Source: Symsagittifera roscoffensis
Taxonomy: Eukaryota; Xenacoelomorpha; Acoela; Convolutidae
Length of the DNA stretch: 64,000 nt
Direction: 5' to 3'
NCBI RefSeq assembly: GCF_963678635.1
Contig: NC_087062.1
Location: 16,977,789 to 17,041,788 of the forward strand
Position 1 is the stretch's first letter. The number at the start of each line of letters is the position of its first letter. The notes under the pieces were generated by a model. That model did not search any database and was not told the DNA's origin. It was given only the letters and a program-made list of their open reading frames with translations. Both the position numbers and the translations under genes were made by a program. Of the stretch, positions 45,925 through 58,200 are shown one piece after another.

Positions 45925-47285
45925 GAATTACGAGGATTCGGTTTCGGAGAAAAATCCATGGAGAAAGTTTGTCTTGGTTGTGTCAGCTGTTACAAGAAGC
46001 AAGCATGCGGAATAGGTTATTATGGCGAAGCAGAAGCCAAAAAACAAAGAAATTCAGGTGCTCTGATGATGTTCTTTTCTTAGGTAAGTGTTGAAAACCC
46101 ATGATTTGTGTTTTGAATTAGGTTATTAAGTTTATGATTGAATTTAGTATTGTGATTGGGTTTGAGCAGGGTTATTTCAAAGGGCTGTGTACATTTGTGG
46201 GAAATGATGATGGCACGGGGCTTGCCGATTGGCACGGTGTTGATCTGCGAGCAAAATATAAACATCTGTCGGACCTGATTATAATTAAGGAGGATGCCGT
46301 GCAAGTTAGTAGATTTGATGCAATATGTGAAAATTAAGAAATATGGTGATGTGTAATTTGAGTTAATAAACATGAAAAGATGATGTGGGTTACCGGACGG
46401 TGAGTTGGTGATGTAGTGTTTTTGTATGAATCTATAATATGTGTACAAGTGGGTTAGTTTTTTCGTACCTTATTTCGTGTGAAAATAAATATCCCTTTCT
46501 TTTGGTGTAAAGAAAAAAATGTTAGTGCGAAGTGGTTAAATTTATTGAAAAGTGCTCGTAAGTTTTGTTATACTGGTGTTTGTTAGTGCGTGAGCGATTA
46601 TGTTATCAAAATTCTTACTAGTGCTATCTAGATGGAATATATATTCTGATTTATTGAAAAACTTTTCTGTTAGTTGACGATTAGTGTATGGATCGTCTTC
46701 GTGTGTGGTATCTTTTATGTTTCTGGTGACAGTATAAGTGTAATTGTTAATAGAAAATCGATCAGCGAGTTGTGATATGAATCTATTTAGTGCCTGGCTT
46801 AAACCGATGGTAGTGAATTGATTTTCGTTAAGTGCAGTGACGATTTCGTGAACGATGGAATTACAAGGTTCATTTTCTTCGGGGTTGTTTTTCAAGGGAT
46901 ATTTCAGTGGGTTAAAAAATTTGTAGTAGTTGATCCAGGATAGTGTGAGAACTGGGACGTTTTTATCAACCAAAGGGCTCAGTTGGTTTTCATTGTCTCT
47001 TGAATAGTATGTATATTGTGGGTAAAATGATAAGTTGTGAGTTTAGTGTTGGTCTGTTACGGGTGGTGGGAATATAATCGGAATGAACGTGGACGACTTA
47101 TGAACGAGGTGGCTGGGAAAATTTGTAGTGTTAGTTTCGGAGTCAAGGAATTCTTCAGGTTTTTTTCTACATCAGAGTTTTCAAAATTAGATATGGTGTT
47201 AAAAACCGTTTGGTTTGAATCGTTTGAGTCCATGCGTGGTGATTTAGAACAAAAACTGGGTAGGGGAGCTACAAAGGAGTTCTAA
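45925..47285 (-). pseudogene. ORF4/5 of copy C, broken
   Basis: The pieces 46542-46973 and 46080-46448 match the C-terminal part of ORF5 in A and B (NSNYTSPYFLIFTYCIKSTN motif). The segment up to 47285 matches the S/P-rich N-terminal part. The reading at the site of the copy A TGA is open. The N-terminus of ORF4 is lost in the env deletion. Confidence 0.65.
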
Positions 47286-47289
47286 TCTA

Positions 47290-48060
47290 AGCGTTGGCGT
47301 GTATTTTTACCTTGTAGTTCACAATTTCTATCGTTTACTTGGATTGGAAATTTTGGAGGGAAGGTAGTTTATGGTGTCTGACCTGTGACTGGAGGTGTTG
47401 ATGAGAGTGATAAGGTTTCTGGTAGTGATAAGGAGGTATCTGATGAATTATCTATTGGATTGATCAGCAAGTAAGTTTGGTTCAACATGAGAAAACAATC
47501 GTGTCATTCAATGTGGAAGTCTTTCTGATGAAGTAGGGGGTTTAAAATGTTTTTCAGGAACTTGTTCAGAAGTTGGTGTTGAACCTAAATAATCTCATGG
47601 AATATATGAAATATTTTGTAGCGAGATTGTTTGAAGCGATGGAGGATTGCTTTGTATTGTATTACGAAAAATATCTAGCAGGATCGATGATGGTGATGAG
47701 GCTATGCCAAAATGAACTCTTGGTTTTGTAAGGTTTCGATTTCGTAGTGGGTGAATAGTTTGTTTGTCTATTGTAGTTGTTAAACTTTGGTTTTGGCTTC
47801 GATGTCTGGTTCTTTCAAGGTCTTGTTGAAGTGAGTGAAAGATGTTATTTGTTGGCTCGGTTTGTGGTTCACTTAGGGGTGCTTGACGAATGGCTGGTAT
47901 TAATGGTTATGATAGTGATGCGTTCTGAGGGTTTTCTACAAACGAGACGCGTGTAAAAGATTGGGTTTGGTTTGTTTGGTCAGATGTTTGTGTTGGGTGG
48001 TCATGGGATGTAATGGTTGGTGGGGAACTCTTAATAGGATGAAAATTTTGAATTGTTTAT
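47290..48060 (-). pseudogene. ORF3 of copy C, truncated
   Basis: Minus-strand sequence resembles the S/T/P/Q-rich part of ORF3 (for example the region matching LGSTPTSEQ near 47580 and the TLPETLSL-like part near 47400). The conserved C-terminal domain is gone with the env deletion. Confidence 0.5.
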
Positions 48061-48069
48061 TTGCTTGAT

Positions 48070-48200
48070 TTCTGAAGTCTGTGTTCTTTATAATGATCTT
48101 CTGCAAAAACAATCAGTAAAATTGTTGCTAGTGCAAAAGTATTTATTGCTTTTCCATGCAATTAATGAGTTTTTGTTTCTGAGTTATTTCTTTTTGAGGC
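48070..48200 (-). pseudogene. Small membrane ORF 2 of copy C, fragment
   Basis: A reading of about 30 codons (KAINTFALATILLIVFAEDH) closely matches residues 35-55 of small ORF 2 in copy A. Confidence 0.5.
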
Positions 48201-49930
48201 TTGTCTGATCTATCGTCTGGAAATACTTCTGATGATTGAGGTAGATGATCAGAGTTTGTTGTTTTTGTTTTCTGTTAACTTCTGTGGTTTTGTCAACGAT
48301 ATGTAGTCCTCTGAAGGAGTGTAATTGTGTTAATTCACGAAAAGCATCTTCTTTTGGGTATTATGTAACAAATCGTTCCTATAATGTGTTTTTACTTTTT
48401 TTATTGTGATATATAAGTTTTTTCGTGACGTCTGTAAGTTTTCCTATAATTTGAAATGGTCTTTTCCGAATAATTTGTAGCTTTTTTGAAATTTCGTTTT
48501 GAATAGGAAAGCTTGAGATTAAAACAAATTTTCCTGATTTTGGGTTTGTTGCTGGTGTTATATATCTCGGTTTAAAATCGGATGTTTTTATCGCGGTTTA
48601 AAATCTATTCTGTATGGGTTCCAGCGACTAATTTTAAGATTTCTTGATGGTGAAAATGATCTTCGACATGAGTATGAAGCGGTAGATAACAACAAATTGA
48701 ATCTTCTTTGGGTTGACACTAACCTTGTGCATTTTTTGTTTTTTGAGGAAGTTGCTGTGAACATTATCGGCTTACGTTTTTTTGTTTAAAAACCATTTCA
48801 TATGGTGATAGTCCAAGAGTTGTTGTGATTTGAGATTTATATGCTAATGAGAATAATTTAACGTCTTTTGAACATTCGGTGTTTTTTTAATCATCTCCGT
48901 TTATAAACCATAGGAGGTAATCTTGTAGTGAACGGTTCATGCCTTCAACTAGTCCATTTGTCCATGGGGCATGGGATGTTCAAGGTTCAACTTATAAATT
49001 AGAGGTGACATAATGTTCTCTAAGTGGTTTCTGATGTTTTCATTGTTTTTATGTATAGGGTAAAATTTTGAGAAAAATGGGGGTTGCTTATTCATTTTTC
49101 GGAAGACTGTTAGAGATCGTTTAGATATTGTCTAGTTTTGTATATTTGTCTTTGATATGTAATTTGTTATTTAAGGTGTTTAAAATTGTGATATATTTAA
49201 CAATAATTGAGAATTCAATGATATTATGTTTTATCTCTGTTATGTGGAATATTTGCATAACGGATTTATGAAAAAGTTTGTTTTGTTCCATTGTTTGAGT
49301 TGGGAAAAAAAACTTCTAATTTTTTTTATGGTTTGTTAGACTTGTGCCTTGTGCACTGGCTGGTTTACTTGATGCTTTGGACGCTGAAAGTACTTGTATG
49401 TAGAACTTGAATCTCATTCCATGTAGGTATATTGATAATAATTGAATCGGCGTCAGAATCAATTAAAAAGATAATTTCAAGATATGCTGTATGAAAGTTT
49501 TTGTTTTTTGGGTTTTCTAAGAGAAGTGCGATTGCCCAAGATCTTTTTTTGGTGGTGATATTTTATTTGTTGTTTTTGGTATATATTGTTCATATTGGAG
49601 TTGGTTTCAATTAGATGAGGAGTATATTTTGTTGTTTCTTGACTATTATCTGATTTTTGAGGATTAGAACTAATATGTTCATAATAGTAATGTTTCGTAT
49701 CAATTGGTGTTTCATGTTCATTTTCAACTTTAAGCTTGTTTATAATAACTGTGTTTTCCGTTTCACTTTCGTCATCTGTGGTTTCACGGTGTATGTGGTT
49801 AAACTGTAGTTCCGAAGTTTCTGTATTGTCGATATCTGAAGGGTCTAAATTTGTTTCATCTGTTGCTTGTACTTCAATAATTTGTCTTTGATGTTTTGGT
49901 GTACTGCTTCTATAGTTTTGATTTTGCGTG
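48200..49930 (-). pseudogene. pol: Pol of copy C: protease and integrase remains, RT deleted
   Basis: At about 49445-49485 the minus strand reads FLIDSDADSIII, an aspartic protease active-site motif in which the usual Gly of DSGA is Asp. Integrase remains follow at about 48400-49010 (the PWTNGLVEGMNRSLQ-like stretch near 48935-48975), then the pol C-terminal tail at about 48290-48370. Between the two parts the RT and RNase H coding DNA is missing (junction near 49025). Confidence 0.72.
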
Positions 49931-49945
49931 ACAGAATATTGAGAA

Positions 49946-51616
49946 TTATTTCGATGTGTTGACAGAGAATAAATTCATGATCTGTTGTGTAGTTGTTCTT
50001 TCTTTTTCTAGAATTATCACGTTATCTATTGTTATAAAGATTATAATATGGTCTCTTGTTGGAGTAGTTTTGTGCTCTTTTATTCGAATAATTTTGATTT
50101 CGACTATCTCAAAAATTTCGATTTCAATGATTTGAAGAATTTTTTGAACGATCATTGGAATAGCATCCGTTCCGAGAGTTTTACTAAGATCGTTTCGAAT
50201 TATAGTTTGAATAACTACTTCTATTTGAGTTTGATCTAGATAACTTCTTCCTATACTGATTATTTTGACTACTTGATCTGCTATATATTTTTTTGTGATT
50301 TTTTTTGAGGATTGGTGATCTTTCGCGAAAACCATTTTGATAGGTAGATCAATACCTGCTATTGCTATAGCGATTTGGAAGTGGTTTTTATGAGCTATTG
50401 TAACTTTGAAAGTTTTTGTTTGGTAAACTTGATCTTTTTTAATGTATTGATAAAAAAATTTTCTTGGTTCTCTTGGTTTTTAAGGTCTCTATAATTTGTT
50501 TTTTTTTTGGTTTTTGTCTGCCTTCAGCAGTGTTATTTACATATCTGAGACAATAATTACATCATTTCCACCCATAAAGTACAAAATTCGTATGTTGGAT
50601 TTTGAAATTTCGTGTTGTTGTAAATAAAATGGTAAAGCATTTTCAATTTGCATTGAGTTGAGTTGGTAATCTTGAGTTTTTATATGGTTTTGTGATTGCA
50701 TATGAATATATGATTGTGCCAAATTTTATTGTTGTAGAACGTATTGTCGTGTTTGTCGTGTTTGTTCTGAGTTCATGTAGGGTTCAAAAACATCTAGTTG
50801 ATAAATATTGTCTGGTTGGTCACAGTTAATCGATTTTTTTTGTGAGGTTATTGTTTTGTTATTGTTTTTGGTTGAAATGATTTTCATCTTCCGAATAGTG
50901 TGGTTGATTTCTTCTGAATTGTTGTTTTTTGGAATTTTGTTTTTTTTAAAGAGAATTGGTAACTCTCGGTACGTCTGTTGGAGTGTTTTTGTTTTTCAAT
51001 AAAGAATACTGGCTGAGAAACTGGTTGTGGTATCTGTTGAGTGTAATTATGTTCTTGTGATTGACTTCGCGTTATGTACAGGGGTTTTGCTATTGGGTTG
51101 CTAATGTGGATTTTTGCAAACAATGGATGGTTTGACTGTTGGTTGTAGTGTTGTTTTTGGGAAGGGGTGATTTTTTATTTCGTGTTTTGAGTGTTGCGTG
51201 AACTGGGGAAATACTTCGTTCTGTTGTTGTAGGTTTTGTTTCTACTATTTCTTTGTTTACAAATTGTGATGGGGTTGGAAAATCCTGTTGTGTCAGGTTT
51301 CTAGTACCATTAATGGTTTCTTGTGTTTTCTTGAATGTTGAACTTAAACTATTATTACTTATATCTATCATTAAAAATTGTGTTAAATTTTAAGGGTGTT
51401 GCATCAATATTGAGTGGAGCTCAACTTAAGTAATCTTTGTGCATGGAGACAGTGGGGATTGCCGTATTTGAAAATTTGAAATTTAACTAGGGATATTGAA
51501 AAATAATAAAAGAAGCGATTCATTGTGCTCGCCAAATTTTTCTTGCCGTTGAGATTAAACCTAAATTGTGTACGAAACAGTCTTTTATGAACCATGCTAG
51601 GATTCTTTGTAGTCAA
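49946..51616 (-). pseudogene. gag: Gag of copy C, broken
   Basis: A zinc-knuckle remnant at 50520-50561 keeps C-x2-C but has Asn and Gly at the His and last Cys positions. The frame at 51090-51371 shares NGTRNLTQQD and the FVN(E/K)EIVET motif with gag of copy B at 27144-27452. A frame at 51404-51616 lies just upstream. Stops separate the pieces. Confidence 0.65.
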
Positions 51617-52142
51617 CTTTTACAACATAACGGTGAGCGTTTCACAAACTGGAGCTAAACATTACGAGAAAAGGTTGATTTCTTGTCTTACAATTGTATG
51701 TCGTTTAATGGTTTGGTCGTTTAATGGTTTAATGGTCCAATTTGGTCGTTTAATGGTTTATTTTTGTCGTCATTCAAATTTCAAAGATTTTGTTGTTCTT
51801 GATTTGTAGTTGTATCACATTCCCAATCTGCGTTTTGTGGTTTAGAAAATGTTCGTTTTTTAATTTGTTTTTGTTATAGTTTTATTGCCTTCTTTCTGGT
51901 TTTTTTTTATTTAATTTATCTTATTTTTGTCTAGGCGGTTTAAATACAAGATCGTATCTTTTGTGTTGAGTTCAACAATTGTAGAGTACTATTGTTTGTT
52001 TAATTCAGAAAATATCTTTCGACATATGTGTAAGGATTATGATGGCAAAATCGAGGGTTAGCCTTTATATTTCCTAAACTGTTAGTTCTTACAATTTTTG
52101 TGAGGTTTTCCTAACTTAGGAGGTTGTCGAGTATAGACGGCT

Positions 52143-52180
<38 letters not shown>

Positions 52181-53053
52181 TACTTCGTTCAGTACTTTCT
52201 CGTCGGCCAATTTTTATTTGAAGAAAAACTTACTTAATCTAACTTAGGGTTCTGATTTGTGATCAATGGTTGGCGAATACTAAATCAAAATACAAGGTTC
52301 AGGTATAATTAGAACACAAATAGATCTTTTTATACTAGTATAGATCTTGCTAAGTTTTATGATGTGTTTTAGCCTGATTCAGCTAAGAGGAGGCGCTCAA
52401 GTGAAGGATGATTAACCGAAGTTTTTCACTGTTTCTTGTAATAAAAAGGTTAATTTTTCAAATTTCTCTGTTAGTCATGGGTCGCTGATAAGAATTGGAG
52501 AGTGAATCAACGTTTGAGATCGTTTGAAACTTCCTACTAGAAGGTTGGTAGAACAAAATTGTACTGGTTAATCCAAGGAAAGCCAGGTGATCTATAAATT
52601 TTAAATGAATTAAAATTTAAAATAAGTTAAAATTTAAAGATCTAAGGATAACCATGATGATCTGGTTGAAGGAAAAATTAGGTTATTACGAAGCAAGGTT
52701 GGGCCTTGATAATATTTAAGTCTTAAGTTTAAGTTAAGTAAAATATTAGGAAATCTAGAAAGAATTGATACAAAGAATAGATTGTTTCAGTTTTTGAATA
52801 CTTATGGTTATGTTATAGATGAGAAAACACTTTGAAGAGAAATAGTCGTTGCAGTTGGTCTGCTAATCAGTTTTTAACCTGATGTTTGACGTGTCGTTTG
52901 AATATTTGGAGTAGACGTAATGAGACGTAAAGTTATACTTATTAAGTTGTCTATGCTATCTAACATTTTGCAATTTTGCTATGTATTTTTTTTTCATCTT
53001 ATTTCTAATTCTAATTTGTTAAATCTAAGTTAGTTATTAGGTCTTGTTCGAGT
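51617..53053 (-). other. 5' leader of copy C
   Basis: This non-coding leader includes a (GA)16 microsatellite at 52145-52176. Compared with copy Q it lacks about 620 bp (near 51700) and about 330 bp (near 52829). Confidence 0.6.
52145..52176. repeat. (GA)16 microsatellite in copy C leader
   Basis: Pure GA repeat. The equivalent tract is about 23 units long at 56017-56062 and 14 units at 59965-59992. Confidence 0.95.
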
Positions 53054-53068
53054 CTTTTGGTCGCAACA
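53054..53068 (-). other. Primer binding site-like sequence, copy C
   Basis: The minus strand reads TGTTGCGACCAAAAG, two bases after the LTR. It is the same as in copy B except for TGT in place of TGG. Confidence 0.55.
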
Positions 53069-53070
53069 GA

Positions 53071-53458
53071 TGAGTTATTGCCGGGCGTGGTCACTCATAT
53101 TAGTAAGTTCAGATAAGGCACAACGTCTGTTCGTCACACTATCTTATCTTCGGCCGGATAGGTTCGTGCAACTATTTAGTCTAACACCGAGCTGAATCCT
53201 ACTCTTGTATCTCCTAGTCTCAATAGATCTAGTGTATACGGGTGTTGGTGAGTTAGTTATCTGGAAACTGTTCCGAAGGAGAAACACTGTAATCTAAGTT
53301 ATAATCAATTTGCCCTGTTGCGGAAACTACGAGTAGTTTCAGCACTACAAATAATTGTCAGTGTTACTTGTGGCTCAGGATTGGTTAATAAAAAACATTT
53401 TAGAAATATTTTTATCAACAAAATAATTGGTGATAAAATTAGTTTTAAACTGGTTCCA
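53071..53458 (-). repeat. 5' LTR of copy C (388 bp)
   Basis: It has TGGAACC...ATAACTCA ends on the minus strand and is nearly identical to 57283-57670. The outside flank begins CTACAGATAGAGACACCC. Confidence 0.92.
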
Positions 53459-54251
53459 CTACAGATAGAGACACCCAGGTGATTTTTATTTCTTCCCCGG
53501 TTGACCAAAAAAGCTAGTCCGACAATTTCAAGTTGTGGAAAAAGTGATTATCAAACTATTCCATAAGTTTTGGAAAAAAAAACATATGAAAAAACGTTTT
53601 TTCGAAAATTGGTTTTGTATTATAGATTTTTTTCCATAGATTAAATTAAATTAAGATTTGATGCGCTTTTTTGTAGTCTGGACCTAATTATAAGTACTTT
53701 CTGAAAATTGAAAGCCAATAAGTTAAATGGCACTAAAATAAGCGGCAGAACAAATTAATTATTGAGATATGTCAAAAAGTAGTTAAACTATTGAAACTCA
53801 CCCAGTATTATAACATAAAAAAATATAGACCCCCTATTTTGTAATTTTTGATCGAATTTACTGTATTTTCTGAATTGGTAAAAAACTGAGTGCGTGTTGT
53901 GATTGTGTGTTTTAACGTAATAACTGTGACCTCTAGCATCTAATTAGTTACAAGTCACTTGTGCTTTATACGAAGTCCAATGGACTTCGCGTCACTTCTG
54001 TTCTCTTAAGACATCAGTCAGTTTTAATTCAACACAATTACTTTCATTCTTGTAACCTTGCTTAGTTAGCTTGAGTGAACCAGTGGTTTTCGAATACTTT
54101 TTATTTTGACACAGTCAACTGATTCGAATCTGGGGGAATTCCCGCTTTTTAGCCAAACCATACTGTAAAACCACCCTTCCAATGAACTAATGGATCAACC
54201 AGTTTCAGCTGGCCATCATTGCCAAAGAGAACTTGGACCGAGATAATCTCT
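53459..54251. other. DNA flanking copy C, duplicated with the array
   Basis: Bases 53459-53535 and about 53790-54251 reappear at 57671-57741 and about 57742-58200; the 250 bases between are missing in the second copy. It is less AT-rich than the element and may be host sequence with a coding remnant near 54112-54251. Confidence 0.6.
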
Positions 54252-56014
54252 GTACGTCTGTTGGAGTTTTTTGTTTTTCAATAAAGAATACTGGCTGAGA
54301 AACTGGTTGTGGTATCTGTTGAGTGTAATTATGTTCTTGTGATTGACTTCGCGTTATGTACAGGGTTTTTTTTTTATTGGGTTGCTAATGTTGTTTTTTG
54401 CAAACTATGGATGGTTTGAATGTTGGTTGTAGTGTTGTTTTTGGGAAGTAGTGATTTTTTATTTCGTGTTTTGAGTGTTGCGTGAACTGGGGAAATACTT
54501 CGTTCTGTTGTTGTAGGTTTTGTTTCTACTATTTCTTCGTTAACAAAATGTTATGGGGTTGGAAAATCCTGTTGTGTCAGGTTTCTAGTACCATTAATGG
54601 TTTCTTGTGTTTTCTTGAATGTTGAACTTAAACTATTATTACTTATATCTATCATTAAAAATTGTGTTAAATTTTAAGGGTGTTGCATCAATATTGAGTG
54701 ATGCTCAACTTAAGTAATCTTTGTGCATGGAGACAGTGGGGATTGCCGCATTTGAAAATTTGAAATTTAGTTAGGGATATTGAAAAATAATAAAAGAAGC
54801 GATTCATTGTGCTCGCCAAATTTTTCTTGCCGTTGAGATTAAACCTAAATTGTGTACGAAACAGTCTTTTATGAACCATGCTAGGATTCTTTGTAGTCAA
54901 CTTTTACAATATAACGGTGAGCGTTTCACGAATTGGAGCTAAACATTACGAGAAAAGGTTGATTTCTTGTCTTACAATTGCATGTCGATCAATATGTTTG
55001 AGGTGGTGATACATTTAATACTTCGTTTGATTCTAAGATGGAAATGATTATTATAATTGATACTGGAAAGATCATTTGAAAAAATGGAGTTTGGTCTTTG
55101 TGAATTTTGATAGTTAATTTTCTTGATATATTCTATGAAACTTTTTGAGAAATTTAGGTCTATGTCATCTGCTTGACTTCGGTGTGGAGTTTGACTTGTC
55201 TGTGGTGGTAAAATTTCAATAAAAAAAGTACGTATTGTGAAGTGATATTACTGTTGCCTGGTAGATAGTGATCCAGTCTTTGTCTTGGGATTTTTATTTC
55301 AAGAAACTCTTGCCTTCATGGTCTACTTCCTTTTTTGAACAATTTTGCTATTAGATTATGGCAAAGTTGTACTTGTCGTCTAGCGTGATTGATTTGTGGG
55401 TGAATGACAAAGGCAAGAATAGTATCATCGTCGAAATTGTTTTCACCTTGAATCATTTTTTGTGCTGTATTACAGTTAATGTGTAACTTTCAATATGTCA
55501 GATTGGTTGATTCCAATTATAGTGTCGTACTGGTTTGCGAAGGTATGAATTTTTTGTTCTGCGTTTACCATTTACCGATGATACTGTTGTAGGTTCTGAT
55601 TCCGAAGATTTTTTTGGTCGTTTAATGGTTGATTTTTGTCGTCATTCAAATTTCAAAGATTTTGTTGTTCTTGATTTGTAGTTGTATCACATTCCCAATC
55701 TGCGTTTTGTGGTTTAAAAAATGTTCGTTTTTTAATTTGTTTTTGTTATAGTTTTATTGCCTTCTTTCTGGTTTTTTTTTATTTAATTTATTTTATTTTT
55801 GTCTAGGCGGTTTAAAAACAAGATCGTATCTTTTGTGTTGAGTTCAACAATTGTAGAGTACTATTGTTTGTTTAATTCATAAAATATCTTTCGACATATG
55901 TGTAAGGATTATGATTGCAAAATCGAGGGTTAGGCTTTATGTTTCCTAAACTGTTAGTTCTTACAATTTTTGTGAGGTTTTCCTAACTTAGGAGGTTGTC
56001 GAGTATAGACGGTT

Positions 56015-56016
<2 letters not shown>

Positions 56017-56062
<46 letters not shown>
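56017..56062. repeat. (GA)23 microsatellite in copy Q leader
   Basis: Pure GA repeat in the same leader position as 52145-52176. Confidence 0.95.
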
Positions 56063-56066
<4 letters not shown>

Positions 56067-57265
56067 CACTTCGTTCAGTACTTTCTCGTCGGCCATTTTT
56101 TATTTGAAGAAAAACTTACTTAATCTAACTTAGGGTTCTGATTTGTGATCAAGGGTTGGCGAATACTAAATCAAAACACAAGGTTCAGGTATAATTAGAA
56201 CACAAATAGATCTTTTTATACTATTATAGTTCTTACTAAGTTTTATGATGTGTTTTAGCCTGATTCAGCTAAGAGGAGGCGCTCAAGTGAAGGATGATTA
56301 ACCGAAGTTTTTCACTGTTTCTTGTAATAAAAAGGTTAATTTTTCAAATTTCTCTGTTAGTCATGGGTCGCTGATAAGAGTTGGAGAGTGAATCAACGTT
56401 TGAGATCGTTTGAAACTTCCTACTAGAAGGTTGGTAGAACAAAATTGTACTGGTTAATCCAAGGAAAGCCTGGTGATCTATAAATTTTAAATGAAATAAA
56501 ATTTAAAATAAGTTAAAATTTAAAGATCTAAGGATAACCATGATGATCTGGTTGAAGGAAAAATTAGGTTATTACGAAGCAAGGTTGGACCTTGATAATA
56601 TTTAAGTCTTAAGTTTAAGTTAAGTAAAATATTAGGAAATTTAGAAAGAATTGATACAAAGAATAGATTGTTTCAGTTTTTGAATACTTATGGTTATGTT
56701 ATAGATGAGAAAACAAGGATAAAAGGATGGAAAAAGACAAAATTGTGAAATAAATAGGTCCCATGAGAAGCAAGGTACTTTGATAAAATGAATAAAATTA
56801 AATTTAACATTATTACTATCTAATTTTTGCATTTTTTATCAATAACTATTAGTTTTGCAAAAATTATAAATTTGCTGCAAATTTGTTGAAAGGAACGATT
56901 TTTGTATCTCTTTATCAACCGTTTTTATTGTTTATATGATAACGTTATGTAACATGAAGAAGTATAAAGCTTGGAAGTGAATCTTATTGCTCCAAGTATA
57001 TTTTATTGCATGTTAGAGAATAAAAATCTAATGCTTTGAGAACTTTGAAGAGAAATAGTAGTTGCAGTTGGTCTGCTAATCAGTTTTTAACCTGATGTTT
57101 GACGTGTCGTTTGAATATTTGGAGTAGACGTAATGAGACGTAAAGTTATACTTATTAAGTTGTCTATGCTATCTAACATTTTGCAATTTTGCTATGTATT
57201 TTTTTTCATCTTATTTCTAATTCTAATTTGTTAAATCTAAGTTAGTTATTAGGTCTTGTTCGAGT

Positions 57266-57280
57266 CTTTTGGTCGCAACA
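57266..57280 (-). other. Primer binding site-like sequence, array copy Q
   Basis: The sequence is identical to 53054-53068. Confidence 0.55.
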
Positions 57281-57282
57281 GA

Positions 57283-57670
57283 TGAGTTATTGCCGGGCGT
57301 GGTCACTCATATTAGTAAGTTCAGATAAGGCACAAAGTCTGTTCGTCACACTATCTTATCTTCGGCCGGATAGGTTCGTGCAACTATTTAGTCTAACACC
57401 GAGCTGAATCCTACTCTTGTATCTCCTAGTCTCAATAGATCTAGTGTATACGGGTGTTGGTGAGTTAGTTATCTGGAAACTGTTCCGAAGGAGAAACACT
57501 GTAATCTAAGTTATAATCAATTTTCCCTGTTGCGGAAACTACGAGTAGTTTCAGCACTACAAATAATTGTCAGTGTTACTTGTGGCTCAGGATTAGTTTA
57601 TAAAAAACATTTTAGAAATATTTTTATCAACAAAATAATTGGTGATAAAATTAGTTTTAAACTGGTTCCA
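57283..57670 (-). repeat. LTR of array copy Q (388 bp)
   Basis: It has the same length and ends as 53071-53458, with only a few substitutions. The shared outside flank shows it arose by DNA duplication, not by a new insertion. Confidence 0.92.
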
Positions 57671-58200
57671 CTACAAATAGAGACACCCAGGTGATTTTTA
57701 TTTCTTCCCCGGTTGACCAAAAAAAGCTAGTCCGACAAATTCAAACTCACCCAGTATTATAACATAAAAAAATATAGATCCCCTATTTTGTAATTTTTGA
57801 TCGTATTTACTGTATTTTCTGAATTGGTAAAAAGCTGAGTGCGTGTTGTGATTGTGTGTTTTAACGTATTAACCCTGACCTCTAGCATCTAATTAGTTAC
57901 AAGTCACTTGTGCTTTATACGAAGTCCAAGGGACTTCGCGTCACTTCTGTTCTCTTAAGACATCAGTCAGTTTTAATTCAAGACAATTGCTTTCATTCTT
58001 GTAACCTTGCTTAGTTAGCTTGAGTGAACCAGTGGTTTTCGAATACTTTTTATTATGGCACAGTCAACTGATTCGAATCTGGGGGATTTCCCGCCTTTTG
58101 GCCAAACCATACTGTACAACCACCCTTCCAATGAACTAATGGATCGACCAGTTTCAGCTGGCCATCATTGCCAAAGAGAAATTGGACCGAGATAATCTCG
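57671..58200. other. Second copy of the flanking DNA
   Basis: It matches 53459-53535 plus 53790-54251. Around 58054 an ATG opens a short frame (MAQSTDSNLGDFPPFGQ...) of about 46 codons; the first flank copy has TTG there. It could be a remnant of a host exon. Confidence 0.55.

Larger units (their letters stand above)
43331..53458 (-). mobile_element. Copy C: internally deleted member of the same LTR retroelement family
   Basis: The 3' LTR is at 43331-43680 and the 5' LTR at 53071-53458, both read on the minus strand. Between them are remains of gag, the protease part of pol, integrase, small ORF 2, ORF3 and ORF4/5. Most of RT/RNase H (junction near 49025) and env with the neighbouring ends of ORF3/ORF4 (junction near 47285-47290) are deleted. 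The flanks (ATAC against CTAC) share only three bases, so the target duplication is doubtful. Confidence 0.85.
54252..57670 (-). repeat. Array copy Q: start of gag, leader and LTR, duplicated from copy C
   Basis: It is homologous to 50966-53458 at high identity but has extra segments at about 55000-55620 and 56720-57040. It begins abruptly inside gag at CTGTACGTCTGTTGGAG and ends with a complete LTR at 57283-57670. The gag pieces (for example 54688-54900) are truncated and not functional. Confidence 0.85.

Noticed and set aside
45883-46083. Plus-strand Cys-containing ORF followed by GTAAGT at 46084
   Set aside because: The minus strand of this stretch aligns with the ORF5 C-terminus (HGFF motif), so the plus frame and donor are probably incidental.
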